From Nitrospirota bacterium (GTDB lineage Bacteria; Nitrospirota; Thermodesulfovibrionia; Thermodesulfovibrionales; Magnetobacteriaceae), in NCBI GenBank assembly GCA_015233895.1, contig JADFXG010000009.1, forward strand, positions 1-64,000: a DNA stretch of 64,000 nucleotides, given 5' to 3'. The translations under genes and the position numbers were made by a program. The notes under the pieces were generated by a model, which ran no database searches, had not been told where the DNA came from, and worked only from the letters and a program-made list of their open reading frames with translations. Below, piece after piece: positions 54,596-63,718 of this stretch; position 1 is the stretch's first letter; every line of letters starts with the position of its first letter.

Positions 54596-55198
54596 TCAGT
54601 ACGTTCCTATAATTGTTGACGTGTTATAGGTATAGGTTTGCCCCTTATATATCCAATTTATATAAAGGTCAACTCTTGCACTGTCAGCCATATAGGTTAT
54701 AGTTCTGTTTAGGGTGTAGGTTATATTATAATTTTTAATGGCACTGTTTACGGTATAATTTGAATTTGTAACAACGGCAGCAACACCACTCGCGGAAATT
54801 GAGGCAATGTTTCGCTGAGCTTCAATCTCCTGCTTTGCCACATTTACGGCATTATCTCTGAGGAGATTTTTTGTTGTTGCATCAGCCGATATAATTATAG
54901 CCTGTAAAAGCCCTAACAGCACAACTGTTAAAATAAGCATAGACATCAGTGCCTCTATGAGTGTAAAACCGCTATTTTCTTTGATGCCTTTGTAGTTAAC
55001 TCCGCTAATAAAATACTGGATTCCTGCCTTCGCAGGAATGACAAAAAAAGAAAAAGGAATGACAGAAAAAAAATCCTCTCCTCTGTCATTCCCGCCTACG
55101 AGCGGGAATCCAGTCTTTTTCCATATATACCTAGCAGACAGTAAACTTTCTACCGGAGTTAACTTTGTAAGCATATTTCCATTTATTATTGACACCAT
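54596..55198 (-). CDS. PilV-like minor pilin with repeat-inflated leader
   Basis: 200 aa from ATG 55198 (AGGGGGATA upstream); the true processed part begins after SG at FTLIEALMSMLILTVVLLGL. The leader is about 75 residues, far longer than usual, because a 100-bp pair of palindromic repeats (55015-55114) is translated inside it, giving FVIPAKAGIQ. The mature domain has NAVNVAKQEIEAQRNIA, typical of PilV. Whether PilD still processes this leader is uncertain. Confidence 0.75.
   Translation of the reverse strand: MVSIINGNMLTKLTPVESLLSARYIWKKTGFPLVGGNDRGEDFFSVIPFSFFVIPAKAGIQYFISGVNYKGIKENSGFTLIEALMSMLILTVVLLGLLQAIIISADATTKNLLRDNAVNVAKQEIEAQRNIASISASGVAAVVTNSNYTVNSAIKNYNITYTLNRTITYMADSARVDLYINWIYKGQTYTYNTSTIIGTY
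55015..55114. repeat. Pair of VIPAKAGIQ-type palindromic repeats in pilV leader
   Basis: Two inverted copies: 55015-55042 (stem TTCCTGC-CTTC-GCAGGAA) and 55084-55114 (TTCCCGC...GCGGGAA), joined by an A-rich linker with GGAATGAC. Both keep an open frame, so the host gene survives. Confidence 0.85.
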
Positions 55199-55205
55199 TA
55201 TCCCC

Positions 55206-55814
55206 CTATTTAATAGTACATTCGCCGCTGTCAAACGTTCCATTTCCATTTGAGTCACACCATTTGCCCATTTTTATCCTCGTACTGGATACAAACAAGC
55301 ACGAGTATTCAGGATAGTTTATGTTATCACAATTAACTGATGTATCTGCAGGTAAACCGCTACTGTCACAGTCTGTGCAACTGCTGTAAAGTTGAAATCC
55401 TGGAGTGCTTGAACACTCAGCGTTCATACAGATTCCCTTGTTATTGAAGGTAATGCTCGTTATCAGCATTGTTGAAAGAGGAGCAACAGGGTAGGTTCCA
55501 CTAAGTGTTGTGGTTCTGATGGTAACGAATCCTCCGGTGTCGGTTATGTTGTCATTAGAGTTTGTATCACCATTCATGTTATAACTCTGGAAATCGTTAC
55601 TGGCTGACAGAGTCCATGCTATTCCATAAGCCTTGTTTTCAGCCATAGCCTTAACCCTCATCTCAGCAAGGTCAGAATATAAAAGTTTGATGTTGCCTTC
55701 AATCGTGTTTTTTGACCTTTGACCGGTAAATGTGGTTACAAACAGGGTTATGAGTATCCCCATTATAGAAACCACAACGATAACCTCAATAAGGGAAAAG
55801 CCCTGCCTTTTCAT
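55206..55814 (-). CDS. FimT/GspH-like pseudopilin
   Basis: 202 aa from ATG 55814, which overlaps the pilY1 stop by ATGA. Prepilin signature KRQGFSLIEVIVVVSIMGIL (G before F, Glu5); then GspH-type EGNIKLLYSDLAEMRVKAMA. Several Cys (CMNAEC, CTDC, C) and a C-terminal GKWCDSNGNGTFDSGECTIK that resembles a calcium-binding loop with a disulfide. Second gene of the operon. Confidence 0.85.
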   Translation of the reverse strand: MKRQGFSLIEVIVVVSIMGILITLFVTTFTGQRSKNTIEGNIKLLYSDLAEMRVKAMAENKAYGIAWTLSASNDFQSYNMNGDTNSNDNITDTGGFVTIRTTTLSGTYPVAPLSTMLITSITFNNKGICMNAECSSTPGFQLYSSCTDCDSSGLPADTSVNCDNINYPEYSCLFVSSTRIKMGKWCDSNGNGTFDSGECTIK

Positions 55815-58800
55815 CTTTCTATCCAATGTATCTTGGCTCCAATTTTAGCTCCTCCCGGAGAGACAAACGGTGGAGCGGACTCAGGGGTTATGCCTGAAAA
55901 CCACCCGGAGGAGCCGTCTGCGTTGCCAAAGCTTGAGGAAACACCCAGTTGTTTAATTTGAGCCGTTGAAAGCTGCAAAAACAGCGTTCCTTGCGGATTT
56001 TTCACACTAAGGGCTGATGTACAGTTGTCGGTTAACGCTTGCCCTGTTGCACAGTTAAGTGACCATGCACGGGATTCACCACCAAAGGAGCAAAGATTGC
56101 TTGACGGACGTGTTGATGCAAACAGAACTATATTCTGAGTTGAATCAACTGTAGGATCAGATATATCTCTTTCAGCCAGATAGGAGGTGGTAGCATCATA
56201 GCAACTCGATGTGGTTGAACCTGTTCCTGCTGTATAAGCGTCACAGAGACTCTTACTCCATGCCCTGTAGTCTCCGCTGGAAGCCTTAGTACAAGCATCG
56301 GCATTGGAGTTTGCGCTGTTTACATTACCGCAGCAGCCGTTTGCCTGGCATCCGCTCATTGGAATACCAAATATCTGGTCAGTGGAAAATGATGTATCAG
56401 TTGGGGTCATATAGCGTCCCGACCCGCCAAACACATAGTACGTATTGGTAGTTGAGAAAAAACACTTCCCAATTACTATTTTTGAAGTCACCGGCCTGTT
56501 TGCAATGCCGCCAGTAAAGAAGTTTTGGTCAACATTCCAGCAATTCGACCAACCGGTGCAAGTACCAGTACACTTATTTGTAGGGTCGCCTCCTGTCCAT
56601 ACGTTTATGAGACCTCCTTTAAGCCCTGTGGTGGCGTTTGCCCCCAAAACATAACCAAACACGACATAGTCGGTGTATCCATCACCGTTCATATCTAAAC
56701 CTGTTGTGAATAATCTGCCGCCGTAGCCGTTTTTGAGGCTGTTCCCAAAATCATAGATGTATGGGGCACCAGAGTTGAAAGTCATATCTCTGGTCATATT
56801 GGAGTTGAGCTTTATGACAAAATATTCCAGATTCTGAGCCGAATATCCGGTGTAGCTCTGAGGTCCGTTTAGAAACATCACATAGGTGCCGCCGCTGGTT
56901 TTAATAACCGCCGGGCCGGAAAGCGAATACCCAAGCAGAGGGTGTGAAAACTCCCACAAAAACTTTGGCGCTGCCGGGTTTGTTATGTCCAGCGCATAAT
57001 ATGAAGAAAGGCCGACGCATGAGCCGTCCGTTGCCTTTGAATTTGAACAGGTATCTGTTGGCGGCTGTATTATATTTGAGTCGCAGGTACCAGAGGATGG
57101 GCAGCCGCAGGCCCCGCCAAGTCTCATCCCTCCAATCAGTATTTTTTGAGAGGTAGTAGGTTTGTAGATGTATGACTGTAAATCTGTATAATACAAGTGA
57201 CAGTACTTAGGGTCTGCTAAATAACGCAGATAGGGCAGTGCATTCCGTGGAATAAACGACCAAAGCTCTTTGCCGAAATCGGCTGTGTTTCCGGTAAGGG
57301 CAGCCACCTCATTAGTGCCCAAATTGGACTTTGACAGCAGTCCCAGTTCAAAAGCGTGTAACATGCCGTCATTTCCGCCAGCATATACAACCGTGTAATT
57401 GTCATACGTTTCAAGCAATGGGGTTGAATAGACAATGTCTCCGAGTTTCCATGTGGTTGTATTATCACCTATTGTGGTTGTACGGTTTCTAAGGCCGGTT
57501 TTGTCGGTCCCTCTGATATACTTGATGACATCATTAAAATTTGAAGTGCCATTTAGTGATGTTGATGAGCCCATATAACTTTGAAACACAGCCTTATTTG
57601 CTGTTGTGAACTCAGTTAAGGCGCTAGTGCTTCCTGTGACAGTTGTGTTGTCATAGACGTAAATCATACGTCTGTTAGAGTTTGTTTCACTATCTGTGCG
57701 GTTAAAGAGGAGGAGCCCTGCCTCCCAGATATCATTCAGATCGTCAAGAGTAGTTGTTGATACGGGAGTTGTTGAAGTAGCCGTGCCGTTGTCATAGCTA
57801 TTATATTGGCTTATTACAAGCTGACCGTTTGTATAATCGAAGCTAATAATTTTATCTTTTATTACGTTTAGTTTATAGTCCTTTGGCGGGGTCTCCTCTC
57901 TTATATTTTGAGCTTTGGATGTGTTATAGAGCCAGAGGTTGTGTAAATATCCAATCCATGTTAAATCCTGGTCACCGATGGGATTCTGAGGGTAAAAAGC
58001 GGCCTGAAGTATGTTTGCCCCTTGCTTGCCTTTATCTGCCAAAACCGATGCGGATGTGCCAGAGGCAGCCTTTGACAAAATAGAGTTAAATGCACTCTCT
58101 ATACTGGCCTCAATTTCAGCGCCCTCATTAGCCTCAAAATAATTATCGGGAGTACCGTTTCCGTTAGAATCCCACTCATTTGTCGTATTGTCAGAAGGAA
58201 TGCCATCTTTGTTTAAGTCGTTGAAAGAGCCGTTTATTGTTGCATATTTAAGAAAGGTGGAACCAGTGCCGAATGCATATACGGTAAACAGGGTAAGGTT
58301 TTGGGTAAGGTTATCAGTACTGCTTGAACCTCCAACGTAGTTACTCCACTTTGAACCTCTCAGATCATTTGTATGCATGTAAAGGGCTACATCCTCAAGC
58401 CCTGCCACACGACCGCTGATGCCGCTCAAATCTTGTGAAAGTTGTGATGTTGCTGGAAACGTATATGACCCAACTGTTACTTGAGGGCATGAACCCACAG
58501 CAGGAGAACCTGAATTGGTGCAATTGAATTTAGACCTGCCAGCAGCATAGTCTGCAAGACTGGATGGAATACTGCCATCATAAGAAGGCTCACCATCTGT
58601 CAGTAATATTACAAAGCTCTTAGCGCATGGGGCATAAACGGTATTACCAAGAGCGTCTGTGTAGTTATAGTAAGGATCCACAGTGCTGCTTATGGTGTAT
58701 GAGGATGAACTGTACTTAGGGCCTGTTGTTGAATTAGTGGATGTGGTTGCTGAGCTTAAGTTGGAAGCAACACTCCCAACTTGGGCAAAGTACCCTACTA

Positions 58801-59998
58801 TAGACCATAGGGACTCAGCAAGAGGAGTGGCTGTACTAGGGTCCATAGAGTTTATGTGAGTTACGATGGAGTTATAACTTGACGTTGAGACATAATCCTG
58901 AATGATGGCACCACTACCTGACATATCCGCGTAAAAGGCTAAGCCCATCCGAACTTTATTGCCAAATTTCTGGACCAGTCCTGTTGTGTTATCAGAAACA
59001 CGCACTTTAACGTTGAAGTATCCCTGGGATGTCTGAGTTAAGGTGCAACTGCCTCCAGTTCCGTTTGTGCCGCAATTACCGTTTGTAGTATATATCCGAA
59101 AACATCCTTCTCCGATATTTCCGGTGCAGGAGGAGCTTGGAGATATAAAACTGATATAAGCCTGACCGGAGTACGGTGTATAAGATGAGGCGTTTTGTAT
59201 ATATTTGTTAGTCCCTCCGAAGCCGGAGCCGTCTATACCCAAAAGCCGCTCGTAGCCGCCTGATACGGTAGTGTTGTCAAAATTACCTCCAGTCAGCGCT
59301 TTTTTCAGTATATCTGTACGGCGCATAGTAAGCCAGTTGAGAAAAGTGCCGTCCCACTCGGTGCTTGCTTTTGTCGTTTCTCCAGCTATCCCACTGCCTG
59401 TTTTTGGGTTTGTAGGGTAGAAATATCCGTTACCGGCTGTACTGTTATATGCGTACCAGTAGTTTGGATCAAAATAACCATAATAAGTATAGGTTGGATA
59501 CGTTCCTGATGCCCCGAATAGATAGCATGGGTATGATGAACTGCTGCAGTCTCCAGCCGTAGTAGAAGAGGGAGTCGTAGCAGTATTGTTATCCATATAG
59601 GCAAAGTCTTTCATACTTAAAGAATTATCTAGTAGTATCATAACATTGGGTGTTACATTGCCGGTTATAAATGGCGGCGTTGCACAGAAGTTATTCATTT
59701 GAGTTGTAACTGCTGTTGTCGTTGTAGTCGTTGCTGTGGTTGTAGTAGTAGTGCTCGATGCTGTGGTGCTTGACGACTGATAAGTAGTGGTTGACTGATA
59801 AGTAGTTGTTGACTGATAAGTAGTGGTGCTTGACTGATAAGTAGTGGTTGACTTATAAGTAGTGGTTGACTGATAAGTAGTGGTTGACTGATAAGTTGTC
59901 GTGCTATGCGACACTGCATAAGAGAGCCTTACGTCATATACAAGAAGCAAAGCCATGAAAGACACTACTACACTAGTTATAAAAAAAGCCTTTTTCAT
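55811..59998 (-). CDS. pilY1: PilY1-like pilus tip protein
   Basis: 1395 aa from ATG 59998, which follows GGAGGAGAT. Signal peptide about 1-28, then seven STTTYQ repeats (31-74) and a Thr-rich linker (75-100). A von Willebrand A domain begins with MIDAS MILLDNSLSM (Asp124, Ser126, Ser128) and contains LTDGEPSYDG. The C-terminal half is a PilY1 beta-propeller with calcium site DMNGDGYTDYV (YVVFGY). It caps the pilus and links adhesion to retraction. The leader of the pilin operon; no ribosome site supports the upstream start at 60073. Confidence 0.92.
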   Translation of the reverse strand: MKKAFFITSVVVSFMALLLVYDVRLSYAVSHSTTTYQSTTTYQSTTTYKSTTTYQSSTTTYQSTTTYQSTTTYQSSSTTASSTTTTTTATTTTTTAVTTQMNNFCATPPFITGNVTPNVMILLDNSLSMKDFAYMDNNTATTPSSTTAGDCSSSSYPCYLFGASGTYPTYTYYGYFDPNYWYAYNSTAGNGYFYPTNPKTGSGIAGETTKASTEWDGTFLNWLTMRRTDILKKALTGGNFDNTTVSGGYERLLGIDGSGFGGTNKYIQNASSYTPYSGQAYISFISPSSSCTGNIGEGCFRIYTTNGNCGTNGTGGSCTLTQTSQGYFNVKVRVSDNTTGLVQKFGNKVRMGLAFYADMSGSGAIIQDYVSTSSYNSIVTHINSMDPSTATPLAESLWSIVGYFAQVGSVASNLSSATTSTNSTTGPKYSSSSYTISSTVDPYYNYTDALGNTVYAPCAKSFVILLTDGEPSYDGSIPSSLADYAAGRSKFNCTNSGSPAVGSCPQVTVGSYTFPATSQLSQDLSGISGRVAGLEDVALYMHTNDLRGSKWSNYVGGSSSTDNLTQNLTLFTVYAFGTGSTFLKYATINGSFNDLNKDGIPSDNTTNEWDSNGNGTPDNYFEANEGAEIEASIESAFNSILSKAASGTSASVLADKGKQGANILQAAFYPQNPIGDQDLTWIGYLHNLWLYNTSKAQNIREETPPKDYKLNVIKDKIISFDYTNGQLVISQYNSYDNGTATSTTPVSTTTLDDLNDIWEAGLLLFNRTDSETNSNRRMIYVYDNTTVTGSTSALTEFTTANKAVFQSYMGSSTSLNGTSNFNDVIKYIRGTDKTGLRNRTTTIGDNTTTWKLGDIVYSTPLLETYDNYTVVYAGGNDGMLHAFELGLLSKSNLGTNEVAALTGNTADFGKELWSFIPRNALPYLRYLADPKYCHLYYTDLQSYIYKPTTSQKILIGGMRLGGACGCPSSGTCDSNIIQPPTDTCSNSKATDGSCVGLSSYYALDITNPAAPKFLWEFSHPLLGYSLSGPAVIKTSGGTYVMFLNGPQSYTGYSAQNLEYFVIKLNSNMTRDMTFNSGAPYIYDFGNSLKNGYGGRLFTTGLDMNGDGYTDYVVFGYVLGANATTGLKGGLINVWTGGDPTNKCTGTCTGWSNCWNVDQNFFTGGIANRPVTSKIVIGKCFFSTTNTYYVFGGSGRYMTPTDTSFSTDQIFGIPMSGCQANGCCGNVNSANSNADACTKASSGDYRAWSKSLCDAYTAGTGSTTSSCYDATTSYLAERDISDPTVDSTQNIVLFASTRPSSNLCSFGGESRAWSLNCATGQALTDNCTSALSVKNPQGTLFLQLSTAQIKQLGVSSSFGNADGSSGWFSGITPESAPPFVSPGGAKIGAKIHWIER
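59770..59900. repeat. 18-bp tandem repeat in pilY1
   Basis: Seven or so units of about 18 bp (one 21 bp) with consensus GTTGACTGATAAGTAGTG on the plus strand, encoding STTTYQ/K on the minus strand. Near-identity of several units suggests copy-number change by slippage. Confidence 0.9.
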
Positions 59999-60364
59999 AT
60001 CTCCTCCGAGCCGTAAGATGTTACTCTCCGGCTGATTCTTTATCATTTTTTCGTTATATTTAATGTATTCCAACTAAAATCCCCCTTTTTCACGACTAAC
60101 CATATTAAAGCATAACAACGTGAAAAAATCATGAAAAGAAAAGGGAATCTGAACTATGATTTTTTTGATTGAATGATGGACTATGATTTTTAGGGGATTT
60201 TATTACCATTTTAAACTACAAACCGGCGTTGCGTAACCAAATATTTTTTATCATGTTACATTTTTTAATCACAGTATTCTTTAAATCATTAAAATCATGG
60301 TTCAGACAAAAAATATTTGATTTTAACAATTGTTTCTGATAAAATAAGTCAATGGAGATGAGGC
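59999..60364. other. Gene-free spacer between pilY1 and a coiled-coil gene
   Basis: 366 nt, AT-rich, divergent start region. I saw no -24/-12 site, riboswitch or terminator. A 12-nt direct repeat ACTATGATTTTT occurs at 60154 and 60181. Confidence 0.5.
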
Positions 60365-60808
60365 ATGGAAAAGAAATATATTAAAAGCGAGATAGTTGAG
60401 GCAATGAAGGATGTCATTGCTCCGGTTGTACAGCGGCTTGACGGAATTGAGCAAGAGCAGAAGCGTATGGGCGAGGACATCAAGCGGTTGGATGGTGATG
60501 TCAAGCAAATGAGTGGCGACATCAAGCGGTTGGATGGTGATGTCAAGCAAATGAGTGGCGACATCAAGCGGTTGGATGGAGACATTCAGCGTATGGATGG
60601 GGACATTCAAATGATTAAAAAAGATTTAGCTCAAAAACCTGACAGAGACGAGGTTAAAACTATAATAAGAGACGAGTTAAAAAATAATCCTTCTGTATAT
60701 ATTTTTGACAGGGATGGATTAAAGGGGCTTGTGTCAGAGTGGCATAAAGAAGAAAATCATGAAAAACAAGTTAAAGATATTTTGAAAAAAGAAAGAATCA
60801 TCGCATAA
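60365..60808 (+). CDS. Coiled-coil repeat protein A
   Basis: 147 aa. N-terminal MEKKYIKSEIVEAMKDVIAP, then three 14-residue repeats (RLDGDVKQMSGDIK type, about 38-80) forming a coiled coil, and a conserved C-terminus DRDEVKTIIRDELKNNPSVY followed by DILKKERIIA. The 42-bp DNA repeats explain variation. A paralogue lies at 61291. Function unknown; no membrane helix. Resembles phage-lysis or DUF-type small coiled coils only loosely. Confidence 0.7.
   Translation: MEKKYIKSEIVEAMKDVIAPVVQRLDGIEQEQKRMGEDIKRLDGDVKQMSGDIKRLDGDVKQMSGDIKRLDGDIQRMDGDIQMIKKDLAQKPDRDEVKTIIRDELKNNPSVYIFDRDGLKGLVSEWHKEENHEKQVKDILKKERIIA
60476..60601. repeat. Three 42-bp tandem repeats in coiled-coil gene A
   Basis: Units at 60476-60517, 60518-60559 and 60560-60601; the first two are identical and the third diverged. 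Each encodes 14 residues, i.e. two heptads. Confidence 0.88.
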
Positions 60809-60818
60809 TCCCAGTTAC

Positions 60819-61190
60819 ATGATAAAAAAGGAAAAGATTAATGTAACAATAGATTCGGAATTGAAAAAATATATAACTACTTTTGCAAAAGAGCAAAGGA
60901 TTACAGTATCCGATATTTTTAGAGGGTTTATTCTGAATTTGAAACAAATAAAAGAAAAAAATACGCCGGAAGTTATACTTTGCTCAGATCCTGATTTTAA
61001 TAAATCCCTTAAAGATACCGTATCCATACTAAAAACTTGCAGAGTAAAGCCGCACGGATATGAAGAGGTTTTTGATATAAATGAAAATGAATGGCGCCGT
61101 TGTGCCGCTGCCAATCCTGTATTTGATTTTCTGAAAGAACCTGAAGAGGAGATCTATACCTTAGACGATGGAAAACCTTTTAATAATTAA
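60819..61190 (+). CDS. Ribbon-helix-helix protein, antitoxin-like
   Basis: 123 aa. N-terminal RHH: KINVTIDSELKKYITTFAKE followed by QRITVSDIFRGFIL. The C-terminal NPVFDFLKEPEEEIYTLDDG is a motif also seen in other small antitoxin-type proteins (NPxFDFLxDPEEDIYT). A toxin-like partner is not adjacent; flanking genes are the coiled-coil paralogues. ATG lies 10 nt after gene A with AAAAAAGGAAA around it. Confidence 0.6.
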   Translation: MIKKEKINVTIDSELKKYITTFAKEQRITVSDIFRGFILNLKQIKEKNTPEVILCSDPDFNKSLKDTVSILKTCRVKPHGYEEVFDINENEWRRCAAANPVFDFLKEPEEEIYTLDDGKPFNN

Positions 61191-61290
61191 AGTCTGTCTC
61201 CTTGTATTCAGGAAGATGTGGAAAGTAAACTAAAAAAACTATTTGATTTAAAAAACTAATTCTGTTAGTATAGGACAATGGAGATGGGGC

Positions 61291-61689
61291 ATGGAAAAGA
61301 AATATATTAAAAGCGAGATAGTTGATGCAATGAAAGAGGTCATTGCTCCGGTTGTACAGCGGCTTGACGGAATTGAGACCAGACTTGACAGTCTTGAGAC
61401 TAAGGTTGACAGGCTTGATAATGAGCAGAAGCGTATGGGTGAAGATATCAAGCGTATGGATGGAGATATCAAGCGTATGGACGGTGACATTCAGGTCATT
61501 AAAAGAGATTTAGCCCAAAAGCCTGACAGAGACGAGGTTAAAACTATAATAAGAGACGAGTTGAAGAATAATCCTTCTGTCTATATATTTGACAGGGATG
61601 GATATAAGAAACTGATGTCAGAGTGGCTTAAGGAAGATGTTGAAAGGCAAGTTAAAGATATTTTGAGAAAAGAAAAAATCATAGCGTAA
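61291..61689 (+). CDS. Coiled-coil repeat protein B (paralogue)
   Basis: 132 aa. The first 26 residues and the last 55 are almost identical to gene A (EKKYIKSEIV...DRDEVKTIIRDELKNNPSVY), and the flanking upstream DNA (CAATGGAGATG(A/G)GGCATG) is also conserved. The middle has its own heptads (TRLDSLETKVDRLDNEQKRM). Recent duplication with different coiled-coil length. Confidence 0.7.
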   Translation: MEKKYIKSEIVDAMKEVIAPVVQRLDGIETRLDSLETKVDRLDNEQKRMGEDIKRMDGDIKRMDGDIQVIKRDLAQKPDRDEVKTIIRDELKNNPSVYIFDRDGYKKLMSEWLKEDVERQVKDILRKEKIIA

Positions 61690-61851
61690 TGGAAATAAAC
61701 TTTAAAAGATACCAGATTTAGGGTTTTATTGCCCATGCAGTTAACTTCATAAATTCAACCAACCAGCTCCTTGACTTTTCTTTACCTTTAGCCGCTAAAA
61801 TAAACGCATAATAAAATGAAAAAAACTTTTTTGAAATAATCTCACCCTATT

Positions 61852-62181
61852 ATGAAAACAAATGTGGAAATAAGAGGAAATGCTGCTGTTATAAATGTAG
61901 CAGGTGAGATTAACCTTTATACATCTCCTTATTTGAGGGAGACTATAATTACACTTGTCAGGAAAAAGACCTCAATCATAGTGGTAAACATGAGAGATGC
62001 TGTGGATATAGACAGCTCAGGGGTAGCCACATTTGTGGAGGTATTAAGAGAGATGTCCAGCTACGGAGGCAGACTGCGCTTTGTGTACGTTTCTGCCAAA
62101 GTAAACAAAGTTTTTAATTTTTCAAAACTCGACCGTTTTTTTGAAATCTATACCGATATGGAGCAGGCCGTTGTATTATAA
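61852..62181 (+). CDS. STAS-domain protein (MlaB/SpoIIAA-like)
   Basis: 109 aa: INVAGEINLYTSPYLRETII and the phosphorylatable Ser in DAVDIDSSGVATFVEVLREM. Overlaps the mlaE start by 11 nt. In Mla systems the STAS protein binds the ATPase MlaF; here MlaF is absent from the window. It could also be a stand-alone anti-sigma-antagonist. Confidence 0.82.
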   Translation: MKTNVEIRGNAAVINVAGEINLYTSPYLRETIITLVRKKTSIIVVNMRDAVDIDSSGVATFVEVLREMSSYGGRLRFVYVSAKVNKVFNFSKLDRFFEIYTDMEQAVVL

Positions 62182-62971
62182 GAGGTTTTTAGCTCTGGTT
62201 GGTGAAAAAGGCATCTCGGTAAGGGAGGTGCTGCATGATGTATCGGTTTTAGTTAATGATGTGTTTTACTGGACTCTGATCTCGCCACTTAAGGGCAAAC
62301 CTGTGCGCATTAGGGCAACGATTTCTGAGATAGTCAAAACCGGATACGATTCGGTTCCCACGGTGCTTATAATATCGTATTTTGTAGGGGTGATTTTGGC
62401 ATTACAGTCGGCGTATCAGTTAAAGGCATTTGGAGCGCTTATCTATGTGGCCAATCTTGTCGGGGTATCGGTGACAAGAGAGCTTGGGCCCATACTGGGT
62501 GCAATAATAGTGGCTGGCAGGAGTGGGTCGGCATTTGCCGCAGAGATTGGCTCAATGAAGGCGGCTGAGGAGGTTGATGCTCTCATCAGCATGGGGATAA
62601 ATCCCATCAGGTTTTTGATTGTCCCCAAGCTCATAGCGCTTATGATTATGCAGCCGGTACTTACGGCAATTTTTGATTTAACGGCTATCTTTGGCGGTTT
62701 TAGCGTTTCCGTTACCGAACTTGAACTTAATTCAGGTCTCTATATAGATCAGACATTAAACGCCTTGCAGTTGAAGGATTTTCTCACAGGGCTAATGAAA
62801 GCGTGGGCATTTGGCGTGGTAATTACAATAGTTGGGGCCTACCACGGGTTTAAAGTTAAGGGCAGTGCCGAGGAGGTTGGCTTAAGAACCACTGCAAGCG
62901 TTGTTTCATCCATTTTTATGGTTATATTTTTCGACTTCTTTTTTACCGCTCTTTTTTACTACTTTTTGTAG
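62171..62971 (+). CDS. mlaE: MlaE-family lipid ABC permease
   Basis: 266 aa from TTG 62171, chosen for GGAG 8 nt upstream; the frame is open back to 62141. Five or six helices with GYDSVPTVLIISYFVGVILA, TRELGPILGAIIVAGRSGSA and FAAEIGSMKAAEEVDALISM, the conserved MlaE/YrbE loop. It moves phospholipid between membranes with MlaF, MlaD and MlaB. Neither mlaF nor mlaD follows within the window. Confidence 0.9.
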   Translation: MYYKRFLALVGEKGISVREVLHDVSVLVNDVFYWTLISPLKGKPVRIRATISEIVKTGYDSVPTVLIISYFVGVILALQSAYQLKAFGALIYVANLVGVSVTRELGPILGAIIVAGRSGSAFAAEIGSMKAAEEVDALISMGINPIRFLIVPKLIALMIMQPVLTAIFDLTAIFGGFSVSVTELELNSGLYIDQTLNALQLKDFLTGLMKAWAFGVVITIVGAYHGFKVKGSAEEVGLRTTASVVSSIFMVIFFDFFFTALFYYFL

Positions 62972-63082
62972 ATTATACGTCTTGAAAAAAAGTCTTGAAA
63001 TAATTAATTTGGTTATGTTATCATTTATCTAAATTGCAAAGTGCTGCCTTTTTTTTATTAACCAGCTAAAATGGAGGAAACA

Positions 63083-63499
63083 ATGGTTGTGAAAACAATG
63101 AAGGATTTTATGGGAATGGCTACAAAGTTTGTAGATATGAACAAGGGACAGTGGGATCATACAGCCTGGATGAATTTTATATCAGAATCTAAGAAGATGG
63201 GTATCGATATGTGCGACGATACCAAGACATGCGCAGGCGCAGTGCTTGAAGCCATGAAGAAGTACTACGTCACCATGATGGGCACAGACAGTATGGCAAA
63301 CGTAATGTCAGAGGCTGCAGACAGCACATTAAAGTTTCTCAAAAATCCAAAGGCTGTAGCAAGTAAGAATGAATGGGAAACCTACATGAACAGCATGAAA
63401 GAAAAAGGCATAAAAATGAGTGAAGAGTCTCAGAATTACCTCAAAGCCATGATGGAGGCAACAAAGGAATTTGCAAATGTTGCCAAAATCGGAGTCTAA
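63083..63499 (+). CDS. Small helical protein with internal duplication
   Basis: 138 aa from ATG 63083 (GGAGG 5 nt upstream; 63071 would lie before this site). No signal peptide or membrane helix. Two similar halves: TAWMNFISESKKMGIDMCDD and EWETYMNSMKEKGIKMSEES are followed by CAGAVLEAMKKYY and YLKAMMEATKEF. Met-rich. Family not recognised; reminiscent of phasin-like or other lineage-specific small helical proteins. Confidence 0.6.
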   Translation: MVVKTMKDFMGMATKFVDMNKGQWDHTAWMNFISESKKMGIDMCDDTKTCAGAVLEAMKKYYVTMMGTDSMANVMSEAADSTLKFLKNPKAVASKNEWETYMNSMKEKGIKMSEESQNYLKAMMEATKEFANVAKIGV

Positions 63500-63528
63500 T
63501 AGTAAATCATTAAAATGCTGAGTTAATT

Positions 63529-63581
63529 AAGGGATAGGGGTGTTGCCCAATTACTGCAAGTTTGTCTCACCCCTTTCCCTT
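63529..63581. repeat. Long-loop inverted repeat after the helical protein
   Basis: AAGGGATAGGGGT and ACCCCTTTCCCTT pair with one mismatch around a 27-nt loop. The stem sequence is like the first stem of the repeats at 10559 and 19967, so it may be a distant member. Confidence 0.55.
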
Positions 63582-63718
63582 AGACGTTGTCTGTCTGTCA
63601 GACTGGTACTGTCCATATCCTAATAGCAATTGTTGCATATTGAGAGTTTTTTAATATCGTGTTTCTGAATTATTCTCGTTACCGGTTCAATAATCATTAA
63701 AAGAAAAAGTGTGGCTTT

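Noticed and set aside
59770..59900. Regular repeats resembling a CRISPR array
   Set aside because: Units are contiguous, 18 bp, without spacers, and encode an in-frame STTTYQ array in PilY1.
61718..61830. Minus-strand peptide with SWLVEFMKLTAWAIKP in the gap after coiled-coil gene B
   Set aside because: Short, no start codon or ribosome site, and no family resemblance that can be defended; possibly a gene fragment.
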